The notes beneath the pieces were generated by a model. The model made no database searches and was not told where the DNA came from. It worked only from the letters and a program-made list of their open reading frames with translations. Source: an uncultured Erysipelothrix sp. (GTDB lineage Bacteria; Bacillota_I; Bacilli_A; Erysipelotrichales; Erysipelotrichaceae). Taken from it: a stretch of 44,034 bases of DNA. The position numbers and the translations under genes were made by a program. The first letter of the stretch is position 1; each line of letters opens with the position of its first letter. Shown here piece after piece: positions 35,074 to 44,034 of the stretch. The stretch is from contig CANRNG010000006.1 in NCBI GenBank assembly GCA_947631935.1, positions 1-44,034 of the forward strand, written 5' to 3'.

Positions 35074-35154
35074 TGTGTTGTATCTTAATTTAATTTATGA
35101 TGCTTATAAAGTATAATGTTGGTAGCGGTTACACTTTTTAAAATTGTGTTAAAA

Positions 35155-35184
35155 TTGACTAGCGGTCAACATTTTTGCTATAAT
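35155..35184 (+). promoter_or_regulatory. Promoter and operator of the tetR/V-ATPase operon
   Basis: TTGACT (35155-35160) and TATAAT (35179-35184) are spaced by 18 bp. The -35 is one arm of the inverted repeat TTGAC-TAGCG-GTCAA (35155-35169), a likely TetR operator. The element TAGCGGT also occurs once upstream at 35123-35129 as a direct repeat. Confidence 0.7.
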
Positions 35185-35206
35185 AACTGAGTGGCAGGAG
35201 ATGATT

Positions 35207-35815
35207 ATGACTGAATACAAAGAAAAAGAAGTTCGAAAACAAGAACTGGTAGAAGTCGCATTGCGCCTTTTCTCAATGCAAGGTTATGAAAAGACGACAG
35301 TCTCAGAAATCGCAAAAGCATCTGGAGTTGCGAAGGGTTTGGTGTACTATTACTTTTCGTCTAAAGAAGAAATTCTTGAAGCGGTCGCAAACTATGTGTG
35401 TTCTAGACATGTGGATAGACTGCATAAAAAACTCGAGAGTTCTCGGTTTGATTTCTTTGAACGACTCCTATTATTAATGGAAGCGTATTATGACATTCAT
35501 CCATATACAAAAAGTAAATCTGTACTTGGATGGCATCAAAATACTGTTTTTGCGGATGTGTTTCACCGCATCTATCTCAAACGTATTGATGAGATCTTGA
35601 GTGACATTGTGACTCAAGGTGAAACGGAAGGATATTTAAAATTAGAATATCCCAAACTGATGATTGTGATGACTTTAGAAGGTATCTTTGGATTGGGCCG
35701 CTATGAAGGGGTTAAAAAATCTGAAGTAATATTGCTGATTGAACAATCATTAAACCTACCGAAGCATTCTCTATTTAATAAAGGGAAGCAGCTTTTAACA
35801 CATTTTGAAAATTAA
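35207..35815 (+). CDS. TetR-family regulator at the head of the V-ATPase operon
   Basis: This 202-aa protein has the TetR DNA-binding domain: TTVSEIAKASGVAKGLVYYYF with the characteristic YYYF end at about residues 28-48. A helical ligand domain follows. ATG 35207 is used because AGGAG lies 6 nt upstream; ATG 35201 abuts it. It ends 10 nt before the first V-ATPase subunit gene with no terminator between, so the regulator is co-transcribed with the ATPase. It probably binds the palindrome at its own -35. The inducer is unknown. Confidence 0.88.
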   Translation: MTEYKEKEVRKQELVEVALRLFSMQGYEKTTVSEIAKASGVAKGLVYYYFSSKEEILEAVANYVCSRHVDRLHKKLESSRFDFFERLLLLMEAYYDIHPYTKSKSVLGWHQNTVFADVFHRIYLKRIDEILSDIVTQGETEGYLKLEYPKLMIVMTLEGIFGLGRYEGVKKSEVILLIEQSLNLPKHSLFNKGKQLLTHFEN

Positions 35816-35825
35816 GGAGGCGATA

Positions 35826-36149
35826 GTGTTGAACGATAAGTTTGAAAAAATTCTTGAACTTGAAGCCGATATCAAAGGGCAAAAAACAGATCTTCCGCGT
35901 CGGAAGGAAGCCATTGTCGGTGAATATCGAAATAAAGCGCAACAAGAGATTGCGTCTATTTCACGTGAACTAGAACGCAGACATGAAGAACATATTCAAA
36001 AAGCGCTCGATGAAGCAGATGTTGAACGTGAAAAAATCATGGCGCATAAAGAAGCCATCATTGATCAAGTTTCAAAGGAGTATGAAAAGAATCGTGAACA
36101 AGTGATCGAAGATATTATTATGGAGGTGATGACCCATGGCCATCGTTAA
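35826..36149 (+). CDS. ntpF: V-type ATPase subunit F/H-like peripheral stalk protein (NtpF)
   Basis: This protein (about 107 aa) is a charged coiled coil, as expected for the peripheral-stalk subunit that pairs with subunit E. It is first in the Enterococcus hirae ntp order F-I-K-E-C-G-A-B-D, which this operon follows. The start is GTG 35826 (5 nt after GGAGG) or TTG 35829; the track's start at 35805 is upstream of the ribosome binding site. It overlaps subunit I by 14 bp. Confidence 0.82.
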   Translation: MLNDKFEKILELEADIKGQKTDLPRRKEAIVGEYRNKAQQEIASISRELERRHEEHIQKALDEADVEREKIMAHKEAIIDQVSKEYEKNREQVIEDIIMEVMTHGHR

Positions 36150-38061
36150 GATGAGTGAGTTTGATTTACTGATCCGTAATAAGGATGTGGATGCATTACT
36201 TTTGGCACTGCAAAGATATAAAAACGTTATGTTTAAGGATAAGGTGGCTGAAGTAGCGGGTTTTTCTCTCTATGAAAGTACTTATGATTTTGAAGATAAT
36301 GCGGATAAGCAAAACCATATTCAATCGATATTAAAAAGATTGGACGAGGTTAAGAAAAAAGCGGGTTCTAAAGGTAATCTATTTCAAGACTTGGGTCTAA
36401 AAACCATGAACTTTAATGAACTGGATCAAATTGTTTCGGATACAGACTTGGATAATATTTTGGATATGTATGCAGAACATTATGAGAGTGCTACCCATTT
36501 GGTTGAAAATTTTAATATTCATTTTCCTTGGGAAGATGCGGATTTTTCAACTGAACTTTTAAAGAGTTTGGAAAACGTTAAACCGATTATTGGTAAAGTA
36601 CCCAATGAGCATTTAGATGAATTGGTTGAAGTTTTAAGTGAACTTAAAGATATTTACTTTATGTATGAGCCCAAAAAAGAAGAAGAAGCTTCTATTATGG
36701 TGGTCATTCCAGCGCCAATTTACTGTGACAAAGTCTATGTCTTGGTTGATAAATATGAGGTGGAGTTGCGTTCATCGATTTCTTTACACATTGAAAAATA
36801 TTTAGAGGTGATGAAGATGTATCTGCGTCGTACGCTGGATAAGCGGGCCAATATGGATGATCGTATGTCTCGTTTGGGCTTGTATCAAGAAATTCTGAAA
36901 GCCCACTATGAAGCGCTTAGAAATGAGGCTTTGCGTGAAGAAAGCAAACAAAAATTCTTAAGCTCTGAACATGTTACGTATATGAGTGGTTGGGTTTATG
37001 AAGAAGATTGGGAAGCTTTTGAAGCCGTTGTTTCAAAGGTAACAGAATCTGTTTATGATTTATCACTTGAAAAAGCAGAAGCCACTTCACCAGAGATTCC
37101 AATTAAACTTAGAAACAATAAATTTGTATCCGCGTTTGAACCGATTACCAATATGTATTCACAACCACGATACGATGAATTGGATCCCACGCCACTTCTG
37201 GCACCATTCTATGCATTCTTCTTTGGGATGATGTTGGCGGATGTGGGCTATGGCTTGGTGATGGGGATTGTGATGTTTTTGGCTCAAAAATATTTGAACC
37301 TGAAAAAAGGCACCAAAGATATGGTCCGACTGTTGATGTACGTGTCCATTCCTACCGCATTTTGGGGATTGATTTATGGTTCCTTCTTTGGCGGTATTGT
37401 ACCCATGAAGGCGTTGGTGGATATTGGCAGTGAATATAATACAATCCTGGTTTTGGCACTTGGATTTGGGATTGTCCATCTCTTTTATGGATTGGCAATT
37501 AAAGGATATATTTATTTTAAAAATGATAAGAAACGTTACATTATTTATGATGTTATTCTTTGGTATATGACTTTACTGGGGGCGGTTGTGTTGGTATCAC
37601 AAATGTTTACGGATGTGATGGCACCTTATACGACCCTTGCCACCATTATAATGGTTATTGGGATGGTTGGGATTGTCCTTACCAATGGACGCGATGCGAA
37701 AACTGCGGGTGGTAAAGCCGCTTCAGGTCTTTATAGCTTATATGGTTTAACCAATTATATTGGGGATGTGGTTTCTTATTCAAGATTGATGGCACTGGGT
37801 CTATCAGGAGCCTCGATTGGATTGGCGTTTAATATGATGGTCGACATGGTTTCAGGTATGGGATTTATCGGGGTCATCTTTGGCGTTTTCTTGTTTATAG
37901 GAGGGCACACCTTTAATCTCTTAATTAGTGGTTTGAGTTCCTATGTGCACTCTGCGCGTTTAACTTATGTTGAATTTTTCGGTAAGTTTTTTGTGGGTGG
38001 CGGTCGAGCCTTTAAAGAGTTCATCGCAAAACCGACGTATATTGATTTAGAGGAGGAATAA
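36136..38061 (+). CDS. ntpI: V-type ATPase subunit I (a subunit)
   Basis: This 641-aa protein has a soluble N-terminal half (to about residue 350) and a membrane half with seven or eight helices beginning at FYAFFFGMMLADVGYGLVMG. A conserved segment GDVVSYSRLMALGLSG holds the Arg that interacts with the rotor ring. It forms the ion half-channels of the V-ATPase. The length matches the family. Confidence 0.95.
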   Translation: MAIVKMSEFDLLIRNKDVDALLLALQRYKNVMFKDKVAEVAGFSLYESTYDFEDNADKQNHIQSILKRLDEVKKKAGSKGNLFQDLGLKTMNFNELDQIVSDTDLDNILDMYAEHYESATHLVENFNIHFPWEDADFSTELLKSLENVKPIIGKVPNEHLDELVEVLSELKDIYFMYEPKKEEEASIMVVIPAPIYCDKVYVLVDKYEVELRSSISLHIEKYLEVMKMYLRRTLDKRANMDDRMSRLGLYQEILKAHYEALRNEALREESKQKFLSSEHVTYMSGWVYEEDWEAFEAVVSKVTESVYDLSLEKAEATSPEIPIKLRNNKFVSAFEPITNMYSQPRYDELDPTPLLAPFYAFFFGMMLADVGYGLVMGIVMFLAQKYLNLKKGTKDMVRLLMYVSIPTAFWGLIYGSFFGGIVPMKALVDIGSEYNTILVLALGFGIVHLFYGLAIKGYIYFKNDKKRYIIYDVILWYMTLLGAVVLVSQMFTDVMAPYTTLATIIMVIGMVGIVLTNGRDAKTAGGKAASGLYSLYGLTNYIGDVVSYSRLMALGLSGASIGLAFNMMVDMVSGMGFIGVIFGVFLFIGGHTFNLLISGLSSYVHSARLTYVEFFGKFFVGGGRAFKEFIAKPTYIDLEEE

Positions 38062-38065
38062 AAGT

Positions 38066-38545
38066 ATGACAGTATCTGAATTTATCTTAAACTATGGGGG
38101 CCTAATCTTTGCATTACTGGGAATGGCTTTGGTTGTCATTATCCCAGGCTATAATTCTGGAGTTGGTGTTGGTATGGTGGGTGAGGCTACAACTGGACTT
38201 TTGATGGATGAACCAGAAAAGTTCGGTAAGAGTTTGCTATTACAAATGATGCCTGCATCACAAGGTCTATATGGCTTTGTTATCGCAATCATGACCTTGG
38301 GTCGTTTACATGTGGGAATGGGACTGCAAGAAGGATTGTATATTTTTGTGGCTTGTTTACCGATGGCAATTGTCGGGGGTCCGACTGCGTTAGCACAAGC
38401 ACGCGTTGCGGTATCTGGTGTACAACTCTTGGCCCGTAATGAAAATGAAATGACCAAGAACATTATCTATGCAGTTATGGTTGAGACATATGCGTTATTG
38501 GCGTTTGTTTCATCAATCATCTTGCTTAACCAGGTGGCATTCTAA
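38066..38545 (+). CDS. ntpK: V-type ATPase subunit K (rotor c-ring)
   Basis: This 159-aa protein is built of two c-type hairpins (four helices). The ion-binding Glu140 lies in MVETYALL. Additional polar ligands equivalent to those of the E. hirae Na+ site are present: Ser65-Gln66 in PASQGLYGF and Gln111 in LAQARVA. This pattern suggests Na+ rather than H+ coupling. GGAGG precedes the ATG, and the stop overlaps subunit E as TAATG. Confidence 0.95.
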   Translation: MTVSEFILNYGGLIFALLGMALVVIIPGYNSGVGVGMVGEATTGLLMDEPEKFGKSLLLQMMPASQGLYGFVIAIMTLGRLHVGMGLQEGLYIFVACLPMAIVGGPTALAQARVAVSGVQLLARNENEMTKNIIYAVMVETYALLAFVSSIILLNQVAF

Positions 38546-39120
38546 TGACTACCAAAGGTATTGGCGCTCTCATTGATTCCATCAAAGAAGATGTCCAAGC
38601 CGCAATGGATGTGGAAATTAATTCCGCAAACGAAGCTGGTAAAAAGCTTTATCAAGAAATGATGGATGAAGCGAAAGAGCGATTTGAAAAAACAAAGAAA
38701 AAACAAGATGAAGAAGTCCTTGTCATCTATAAAAATGAAGTTAAGAAAAGTCACCATGAAGCCCAAATGGATGTAGATAATTACAAACATGAACTGGTAG
38801 ATCGTGTGATGGCAGAGGCCTTAGAAAGACTTCAAACCATGGACACAAAGGGTTTTATCACCAAGCTGGATGCCGTTTTGGCTAGAGAAAATGGTAAAGA
38901 AAAACCACGTATCTCAGTTGATTCAAGCTATTATCCTGCAGTCTTAAGTTCGCATGGTACAGAGTATCAAGTCTTAGAAGATACAGAGATGACACCTGGA
39001 TTTGTGTTGAAATTTAAGAATTATGATGTTGATTGTGAATTTAAACGCTTATTCCAATATAATTACGATACCATTGTGAAAATCACGTTGGTGAACTTAT
39101 TTGGAGAAGACAATGCGTAG
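38545..39120 (+). CDS. ntpE: V-type ATPase subunit E (peripheral stalk)
   Basis: This 191-aa protein has an N-terminal helical coiled coil rich in Lys and Glu and a C-terminal alpha/beta domain, as in subunit E. It pairs with NtpF to form the stator stalks. It starts within the NtpK stop and overlaps the next gene by 8 bp. Confidence 0.9.
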   Translation: MTTKGIGALIDSIKEDVQAAMDVEINSANEAGKKLYQEMMDEAKERFEKTKKKQDEEVLVIYKNEVKKSHHEAQMDVDNYKHELVDRVMAEALERLQTMDTKGFITKLDAVLARENGKEKPRISVDSSYYPAVLSSHGTEYQVLEDTEMTPGFVLKFKNYDVDCEFKRLFQYNYDTIVKITLVNLFGEDNA

Positions 39121-39742
39121 TCAGTACTTACAAGAAAATGTTCAAGTGATGCAAATGGTTTCAAAATTGGATGACTTGAAAACAGAAGGGTCTGTGGATG
39201 CGTGGATTTCAAAGAAACGGATTGAAATGCGGGATTATCTTGAATCTGTAGCAGTGCCGACCCCTATTTTGAACATGCTTTATTATCCTGAATACATGGG
39301 ATTAAAAGCACTTAAAGATTCCCAAGTACTTGAACTCTTTGTGAATCATGAACCGGGGTCTGTTGCTGAGAATTATGGCAAGGTGCTGATAGATTTTTAT
39401 GCCTTGGAATATTTTTTGAGGCTTGGAAAAAGACCTGCCTTATCTCATGAGGGTTATATCCCAAAACATGAATTTGATGGGGCTAATAATGCAGCACAAG
39501 TTGCCTATAAATCACCCTACTTCAGATCCTTGGTGAACTTGTCTTTGGATACGTATCGTAAGGCCATGGACGAAGCGCTCTATAAAAGATTTAAACCTTT
39601 TTCAGAGGGTGCTATGGGATTGGATGGCATTGTGGCAAAAGCGATAATTTACAATCTCAAATTAGAGAATATAAGAATTAAAGAAAAGGCATCGGTATTA
39701 AAAGTAGATGCTGATAAGATTGTGAGGGATTTTTATGTCTAA
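39113..39742 (+). CDS. ntpC: V-type ATPase subunit C (AC39-like), unusually short
   Basis: This protein is 209 aa from ATG 39113 (GGAG 6 nt upstream). Subunit C/AC39 proteins are usually about 330 aa with three similar helical repeats. Here helical segments such as LIDFYALEYFLRLGK and LSLDTYRKAMDEALYKRF resemble repeat units, but about one third of the length is missing. The operon position between E and G, the tight overlaps and the absence of a frameshift argue that it is the functional subunit C linking the central stalk to the rotor ring. Identification depends partly on gene order. Confidence 0.72.
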   Translation: MRSQYLQENVQVMQMVSKLDDLKTEGSVDAWISKKRIEMRDYLESVAVPTPILNMLYYPEYMGLKALKDSQVLELFVNHEPGSVAENYGKVLIDFYALEYFLRLGKRPALSHEGYIPKHEFDGANNAAQVAYKSPYFRSLVNLSLDTYRKAMDEALYKRFKPFSEGAMGLDGIVAKAIIYNLKLENIRIKEKASVLKVDADKIVRDFYV

Positions 39743-40037
39743 TGTTGTTTATTTAACATTCAATCAAAAAGAGCCCCTTATGGCCAGTTTTGGGATGGAT
39801 GTGGTGACTTTGAATAAAAGTGAACCCGCAATGGTGATGGATCGTGAACTGCGATCGCGTCGTGTTGAGATTGCTTATATGAGTAATGAAGTCTACCGTA
39901 CATACCAAGATTTTTTCACCAATTATGAAAAAGATTTGGCTTATATATTATTTGACAGTCAAGACCCAACCAGTTCGCTTGCGAAAAGAAGGTTGAAAGA
40001 TGTCTTGGCGTCATCCATTGGAATACAAACACGTTAG
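39735..40037 (+). CDS. ntpG: V-type ATPase subunit F (NtpG)
   Basis: This 100-aa protein has the size and alpha/beta pattern of the central-stalk subunit F, which sits with subunit D in the rotor shaft. It overlaps the C gene by 8 bp and lies 11 bp before the A gene. Sequence similarity is modest, so position is important for this call. Confidence 0.78.
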   Translation: MSNVVYLTFNQKEPLMASFGMDVVTLNKSEPAMVMDRELRSRRVEIAYMSNEVYRTYQDFFTNYEKDLAYILFDSQDPTSSLAKRRLKDVLASSIGIQTR

Positions 40038-40048
40038 GAGGAAGATAA

Positions 40049-41812
40049 ATGGCATATGGTGTAATCACAAAAGTATCTGGTCCCTTGGTCGTAGCTGAAA
40101 ACATACCAGGCGCACGTTTATTCGATACTGTCTATGTTTCTGATAAAAAACTACTTGGAGAAATCATTGAAATTCGGGGGAGTAAATCTTCAATTCAAGT
40201 TTATGAAGAAACATCGGGTATTAAGGTAGGTGAGCCAGTAACATCACTCTATCGACCGCTCAGTATTACATTGGGTCCTGGGATTCTTTCCCAAATCATT
40301 GATGGCGTTGGCCGTGATTTGGGACAATACGAACAAGCATCCGGGAACTTTTTACAACACGGACTCCATTTTGAGTCTATTGATAAAGAAAAAAAATGGG
40401 AATTCATTCCCTTAAAAAAAGTGGGGGACTCAGTTAATCAAGGTGATATGTTGGGGTATGTTAATGAATACCACCTCAAACATTACATTATGGTTCCAGT
40501 CGGTATGTCAGGGGTACTTACCCACATTGAGGCAGGTTCATTTGATGTTACTCAAACTGTAGCCATCATTGATGATGGCACAAAACATGATGTTACCATG
40601 ATGGTCAGATGGCCCATTCGTAAAGCAAGACCCTATTTAAACAAACATTTGCCTACAGAGCCATTGATTACAGGTCAAAGGGTCATTGATACCTTTTTCC
40701 CTGTCGCAAAAGGGGGAACTGCTGCAGTACCTGGGCCCTTTGGTTCTGGTAAAACCGTAGTCCAACACCAAATTGCGAAATGGTCCAATGCGGACATCGT
40801 GATTTATGTTGGGTGTGGTGAGCGTGGAAATGAAATTACAGATGTGCTGAATGAATTTCCAGCCATCCATGATCCACGTAACAATGCCCCATTAATGAAT
40901 AAAACTGTTTTAATCGCAAACACTTCCAATATGCCTGTAGCCGCACGTGAAGCTTCCATCTATACTGGTATGACCATTGCTGAATACTTTAGAGATATGG
41001 GTTATCATGCCGCTATGATGGCGGATTCAACTTCAAGATGGGCCGAAGCCCTTCGAGAAATGAGTGGCCGTTTGGAAGAAATGCCAGGAGACGAGGGTTA
41101 TCCAGCCTACTTAAGTTCAAGACTGGCTGAAGTTTATGAACGTGCTGGCATTGTAACACCTTTGGGTGAGGATAAAGAAGTGGGTTCAGTAACCATGATT
41201 GGGGCAGTTAGCCCTGCAGGTGGAGATTTATCAGAACCTGTGACCCAAGCTACTTTAAGAATTGTAAAAGTCTTTTGGGCTTTAGATTCTGAACTTGCTT
41301 ATGCAAGACATTTCCCTGCCATTCATTGGTTGGATTCATATTCGCTGTATCAACAATCATTGGAGCGTTTTGTGCGTAAAATGGGAGGTAGAAATGTTTC
41401 TCGAAACCGCCAACAAGCCATGATGATATTGAAAGAAGAAAGTCGTCTACAGGAAATTGTACAACTCGTGGGTAGAGATACCTTGAGTAATGCTGATATT
41501 TTAAAATTAGAAGTTGCGCGCATGATTCGTGAAGACTTTCTACAACAAAATGCTTTCCAAGATGAAGACACTTATACTTCTTTTAAGAAGCAAGCTTTAA
41601 TGTTGTCAAATATTATTGAGTTTTATCATAAAGCCAATGATTATCTCAATCGCGATCATGTTTATATTGCAGATATTATGAATATGGAGTCGGTATACCT
41701 CATTTCAAGAATGAAGTATGTTTCAGATGATAATCTGAGTCCACTTGAATTGATTCCGCAAACCATTGAAAAAGAATTTGAAAAATTGGTTGAAGGGGGC
41801 GAATATGCATGA
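40049..41812 (+). CDS. ntpA: V-type ATPase catalytic subunit A
   Basis: This 587-aa protein has the P-loop [11 protein letters not shown] (about 228-238), the non-homologous insert typical of A subunits before it, and the catalytic region [19 protein letters not shown]. It hydrolyses or makes ATP in the A3B3 hexamer. AGGAGG precedes the ATG. It overlaps the B gene by 4 bp. Confidence 0.97.
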   Translation: MAYGVITKVSGPLVVAENIPGARLFDTVYVSDKKLLGEIIEIRGSKSSIQVYEETSGIKVGEPVTSLYRPLSITLGPGILSQIIDGVGRDLGQYEQASGNFLQHGLHFESIDKEKKWEFIPLKKVGDSVNQGDMLGYVNEYHLKHYIMVPVGMSGVLTHIEAGSFDVTQTVAIIDDGTKHDVTMMVRWPIRKARPYLNKHLPTEPLITGQRVIDTFFPVAKGGTAAVPGPFGSGKTVVQHQIAKWSNADIVIYVGCGERGNEITDVLNEFPAIHDPRNNAPLMNKTVLIANTSNMPVAAREASIYTGMTIAEYFRDMGYHAAMMADSTSRWAEALREMSGRLEEMPGDEGYPAYLSSRLAEVYERAGIVTPLGEDKEVGSVTMIGAVSPAGGDLSEPVTQATLRIVKVFWALDSELAYARHFPAIHWLDSYSLYQQSLERFVRKMGGRNVSRNRQQAMMILKEESRLQEIVQLVGRDTLSNADILKLEVARMIREDFLQQNAFQDEDTYTSFKKQALMLSNIIEFYHKANDYLNRDHVYIADIMNMESVYLISRMKYVSDDNLSPLELIPQTIEKEFEKLVEGGEYA

Positions 41813-43185
41813 GAAGTTATAAAAGTATTAGAGAAGTCGTAGGACCACTTTTAATTGTTGACCATGTTGAAGGGGTTGCCTATGATGAATTGGTTGAGAT
41901 CTACGTTGGTCATGATGATCGTCGTATTGGTCGTGTCCTAGAAATCGATGGCGATGCGGCAGTGGTTCAGTTATTTGAATCCAATATGGGAATTACACCC
42001 GAAGAAACACGGGTTCGCTTTATGGGTAAACCCATGACACTTCAAGTATCTGAAAGTATGATTGGTCGTGTTTATGATGGTAAGGGACAACTCAATGACA
42101 AGGGTCCTACCTTAATTTCATTTGAAGAACGTGATATCAATGGGGCAGTTATGAACCCAATGGCACGGAACTATCCTGATCAATTTGTACAAACTGGGAT
42201 TTCAACCATTGATGTCTTGAATACCTTGGTTGTGGGACAAAAACTCCCGATTTTCTCGGGTTCGGGATTGCCTCATAATGAGTTAGCAGCACAAATTGCA
42301 CGTCAAGCAACAGTTCTTAACGATGAAATTGAATTTGCGGTTGTGTTTTGTGCGATGGGTATTTCTTATGAAGAAGCCCGATTCTTTGAGGATGAATTCC
42401 AAAGAACGGGAGCCATTGATCGTACCGTTATGTTTATGAACCTGGCTGATGCTCCGGCTATTGAACGTATCATTGCGCCTAAAATGGCGATTACAGCCGC
42501 TGAATATTTGGCCTTTGAACAAGACATGAACGTAATTTTAATTATGTCGGATATGACCTATTATGCAGAATCACTTCGTGAGATTTCTGCTTCTCGTAAA
42601 GAAATTCCAGGACGTCGTGGTTATCCAGGGTATATGTATACCGATTTGGCAAGCCTTTATGAGCGTGCAGGAAGACTGAAGGGGAAACCAGGTTCCTTGA
42701 CCATGTTGCCTATTTTGTCGATGCCAGAAGATGATAAAACACATCCCATTCCTGACTTAACAGGATATATTACCGAGGGACAAATCATACTTAACCGAGA
42801 TCTAAATCGTTCGGAAATTGTACCCCCTGTGGATGTCTTACCCAGTTTGAGTCGTTTGAAGGATAAAGGAATTGGTGAAGGCAAGACCCGTGAAGATCAT
42901 GCGGATTTGATGAATCAACTCTTTGCATCCTATGCTCATGGTAAATCTGTGGTTGAAATGGCTTCGATTTTAGGAGAGAGTTCGCTTTCTAAATTAGACA
43001 AACTTTACGTTAAATTTGCGGATAGTTTTGAACAAGAATTTATCAAACAGGGATTCTATACCAATCGAACCATTGAACAATCCCTTGATTTGGGTTGGGA
43101 TTTATTGTCGATGCTACCCAAAGCTGAACTCAAACGGGTCCGTGATGTGTTCATTGAACGCTACTATCGAGATGATGAATCATGA
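41809..43185 (+). CDS. ntpB: V-type ATPase regulatory subunit B
   Basis: This 458-aa protein is similar to A but lacks a P-loop; the equivalent position reads [13 protein letters not shown], as in all B subunits. [14 protein letters not shown] and the [23 protein letters not shown] block are intact. It alternates with A in the hexamer and overlaps both neighbours by ATGA. Confidence 0.97.
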   Translation: MRSYKSIREVVGPLLIVDHVEGVAYDELVEIYVGHDDRRIGRVLEIDGDAAVVQLFESNMGITPEETRVRFMGKPMTLQVSESMIGRVYDGKGQLNDKGPTLISFEERDINGAVMNPMARNYPDQFVQTGISTIDVLNTLVVGQKLPIFSGSGLPHNELAAQIARQATVLNDEIEFAVVFCAMGISYEEARFFEDEFQRTGAIDRTVMFMNLADAPAIERIIAPKMAITAAEYLAFEQDMNVILIMSDMTYYAESLREISASRKEIPGRRGYPGYMYTDLASLYERAGRLKGKPGSLTMLPILSMPEDDKTHPIPDLTGYITEGQIILNRDLNRSEIVPPVDVLPSLSRLKDKGIGEGKTREDHADLMNQLFASYAHGKSVVEMASILGESSLSKLDKLYVKFADSFEQEFIKQGFYTNRTIEQSLDLGWDLLSMLPKAELKRVRDVFIERYYRDDES

Positions 43186-43805
43186 CACGCCGCCTCAATG
43201 TGAATCCAACCCGTATGGTCCTCAATGATCTTCAAAAAAGAAGAGACATTGCCAAACAAGGTCATAAACTGCTTAAAGAAAAACAAGACTCTTTAATTCG
43301 TCAATTCATGGAGTATTATGATGATGCTCAAAATATGCGTCGAGAAATTGAGACTGATTTTGCTTTAATGAGTCAAGATTATGTTTATGCAAGTCTTGAG
43401 ATGGATGAAGAGATCATTAAAGAGAACCTCCAAGAGGTGAATGAATCGCTCCAAGTTGAGATGCGTAATGAGATGGTTTTTGGGATGAGTGTACCCAAAT
43501 TTGAAATTATATCAGAGAGTACACCGACACAGTCATCTTCCATTTTTAAATCGCATCATCGTATTGATAAAATGAAACAATCGCATCCAAAGGTTCGTGA
43601 GCGTTTAATCGCTTTGGCTGAACTTGAGAAAACGTGTTTCATCTTGGCCAATGAAATTCGTACGACACGCCGTCGTGTTAACTCGCTTGAGCATAGAACG
43701 ATTCCACAGCTGGATGTAACCATTACTTACATTAGGTTAAGAATTGATGATCAAGCCCGTTCACAACAAGCCCGTGTTATGAAAGTAACGGATAAAGTAA
43801 AGTGA
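43182..43805 (+). CDS. ntpD: V-type ATPase subunit D (central shaft)
   Basis: This 207-aa protein forms two long helices: an N-terminal [13 protein letters not shown] start and a C-terminal [16 protein letters not shown] segment, both hallmark motifs of subunit D. It is the rotating shaft inside the A3B3 head. It is the last gene of the operon, which ends in a terminator overlapping the stop codon. Confidence 0.95.
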   Translation: MTRRLNVNPTRMVLNDLQKRRDIAKQGHKLLKEKQDSLIRQFMEYYDDAQNMRREIETDFALMSQDYVYASLEMDEEIIKENLQEVNESLQVEMRNEMVFGMSVPKFEIISESTPTQSSSIFKSHHRIDKMKQSHPKVRERLIALAELEKTCFILANEIRTTRRRVNSLEHRTIPQLDVTITYIRLRIDDQARSQQARVMKVTDKVK

Positions 43806-43829
43806 GAAGAGGTAAAACTCTTCTTTTTT
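43805..43829 (+). terminator. Terminator of the V-ATPase operon
   Basis: AGAAGAG pairs with CTCTTCT around a GTAAAA loop, followed by six T. Confidence 0.88.
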
Positions 43830-43848
43830 GTTTTGTTAATTTTTATTA

Positions 43849-43864
43849 ACAATTCATAAATTGT
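43849..43864. promoter_or_regulatory. Small palindrome overlapping the next -35 box
   Basis: ACAATT-CATA-AATTGT is a perfect 6-bp inverted repeat whose right arm enters the -35 of the Na/Pi gene promoter. It may be an operator. Confidence 0.4.
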
Positions 43865-43889
43865 CTTTTATTATCTATAATTGTATAAT
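43861..43889 (+). promoter_or_regulatory. Promoter of the Na/Pi cotransporter gene
   Basis: TTGTCT (43861-43866) and a perfect TATAAT (43884-43889) are spaced by 17 bp, 38 bp before the ATG. Confidence 0.75.
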
Positions 43890-43927
43890 TATAAAGACCT
43901 ATTATGGGATTAGGACTGGAGGACAAT

Positions 43928-44034
43928 ATGGCTTTATTTGGTATGGCTCCAAAATTAGAGTTAAATGTTATTTTAAGTGGTCTGGCACTGTTTATGATTG
44001 GGATACATTACTTAGGTGATGGGCTGACAGAAGC
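43928..44034 (+). CDS. Na/Pi cotransporter family protein, 3' partial
   Basis: ATG 43928 follows GGAGG by 5 nt, and the frame stays open to the window end (35 codons). The segment LSGLALFMIGIHYLGDGL matches the first helix of NptA/YjbB-type Na+/phosphate cotransporters (GLxLFLxGMxxMxxGL pattern). The rest of the gene lies outside the window. Its position after a probable Na+-pumping ATPase is consistent with Na+-driven phosphate transport. Confidence 0.72.
   Translation, partial: MALFGMAPKLELNVILSGLALFMIGIHYLGDGLTE

Noticed and set aside
39113-39742. Short subunit C as a frameshifted pseudogene
   Set aside because: The preceding E gene is complete, the ribosome binding site is good and no leftover C-like sequence is visible in other frames.

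Overview
This 44 kb window comes from a low-G+C Gram-positive bacterium (Bacillota) that uses the standard code, since TGA acts as stop (for example at the end of the MarR gene). Strong AGGAGG ribosome binding sites, PTS/BglG regulation, an ntp-type V-ATPase operon instead of an F-type one, and paired short chromate transporters fit a fermentative Firmicute, perhaps an Erysipelotrichia-like lineage. The lineage is an inference; there is no rRNA or other taxonomic marker here.

Layout. 1-5226: end of an AbiEi-type antitoxin/regulator gene cut by the window edge, a MarR regulator with a perfect 15-bp palindromic operator and its multidrug-type ABC exporter, a gene interrupted by an in-frame TAA, a small GIY-YIG protein, an allophanate-hydrolase C-terminal-like protein, a 60-aa unknown and a HesB-like protein. 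5227-17771: an AT-rich defence island between two hairpin terminators. It holds a seven-gene restriction-modification-like set (RCC1-like protein, Z1 superfamily-II helicase, MutL/MORC-like GHKL ATPase, a 312-aa unknown, a DUF6339-like protein, a PD-(D/E)XK nuclease, a cytosine-5 DNA methyltransferase). A second, separately transcribed two-gene module follows: a MazG-like pyrophosphohydrolase and a GIY-YIG/DUF2075 (Schlafen-like) helicase. The Z1-GHKL-nuclease-methylase core matches linkages predicted by Iyer, Abhiman and Aravind (2008). The RCC1-like gene, the 312-aa protein and the DUF6339-like protein are the least explained parts.

17813-24361: a divergent BglG/LicR-type regulator and a lactose/cellobiose PTS operon (EIIB, EIIC, EIIA, GH1 phospho-glycosidase, AEC transporter). 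The GH1 enzyme has Gln in place of its acid/base Glu, as in plant myrosinases. 24467-29230: a membrane-anchored XRE regulator, then a divergent ArsR-rhodanese regulator and an OsmC-CcdA-TlpA redox operon sharing two copies of one operator, then a DUF1697 protein. 29312-33335: two half-size chromate-type transporters, a YeiH-family transporter, an M42 peptidase and a YjjG-like HAD phosphatase. 33342-33601: a two-tRNA unit (Ile-GAT, Ala-TGC) on the minus strand with its own promoter and terminator. 33627-35073: a HEPN-like/CBS protein and a CPBP membrane protease.

35155-43829: a TetR regulator leads a nine-gene V-type ATPase operon (F-I-K-E-C-G-A-B-D). The rotor subunit keeps the Na+-ligand pattern known from Enterococcus hirae, and subunit C is unusually short. 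After a terminator and a strong promoter, the start of a Na/Pi-cotransporter-type gene runs off the window, consistent with sodium-based energetics.

The island and the PTS region favour AGA for arginine, while the V-ATPase operon favours CGT. This visible contrast suggests the island was acquired horizontally.
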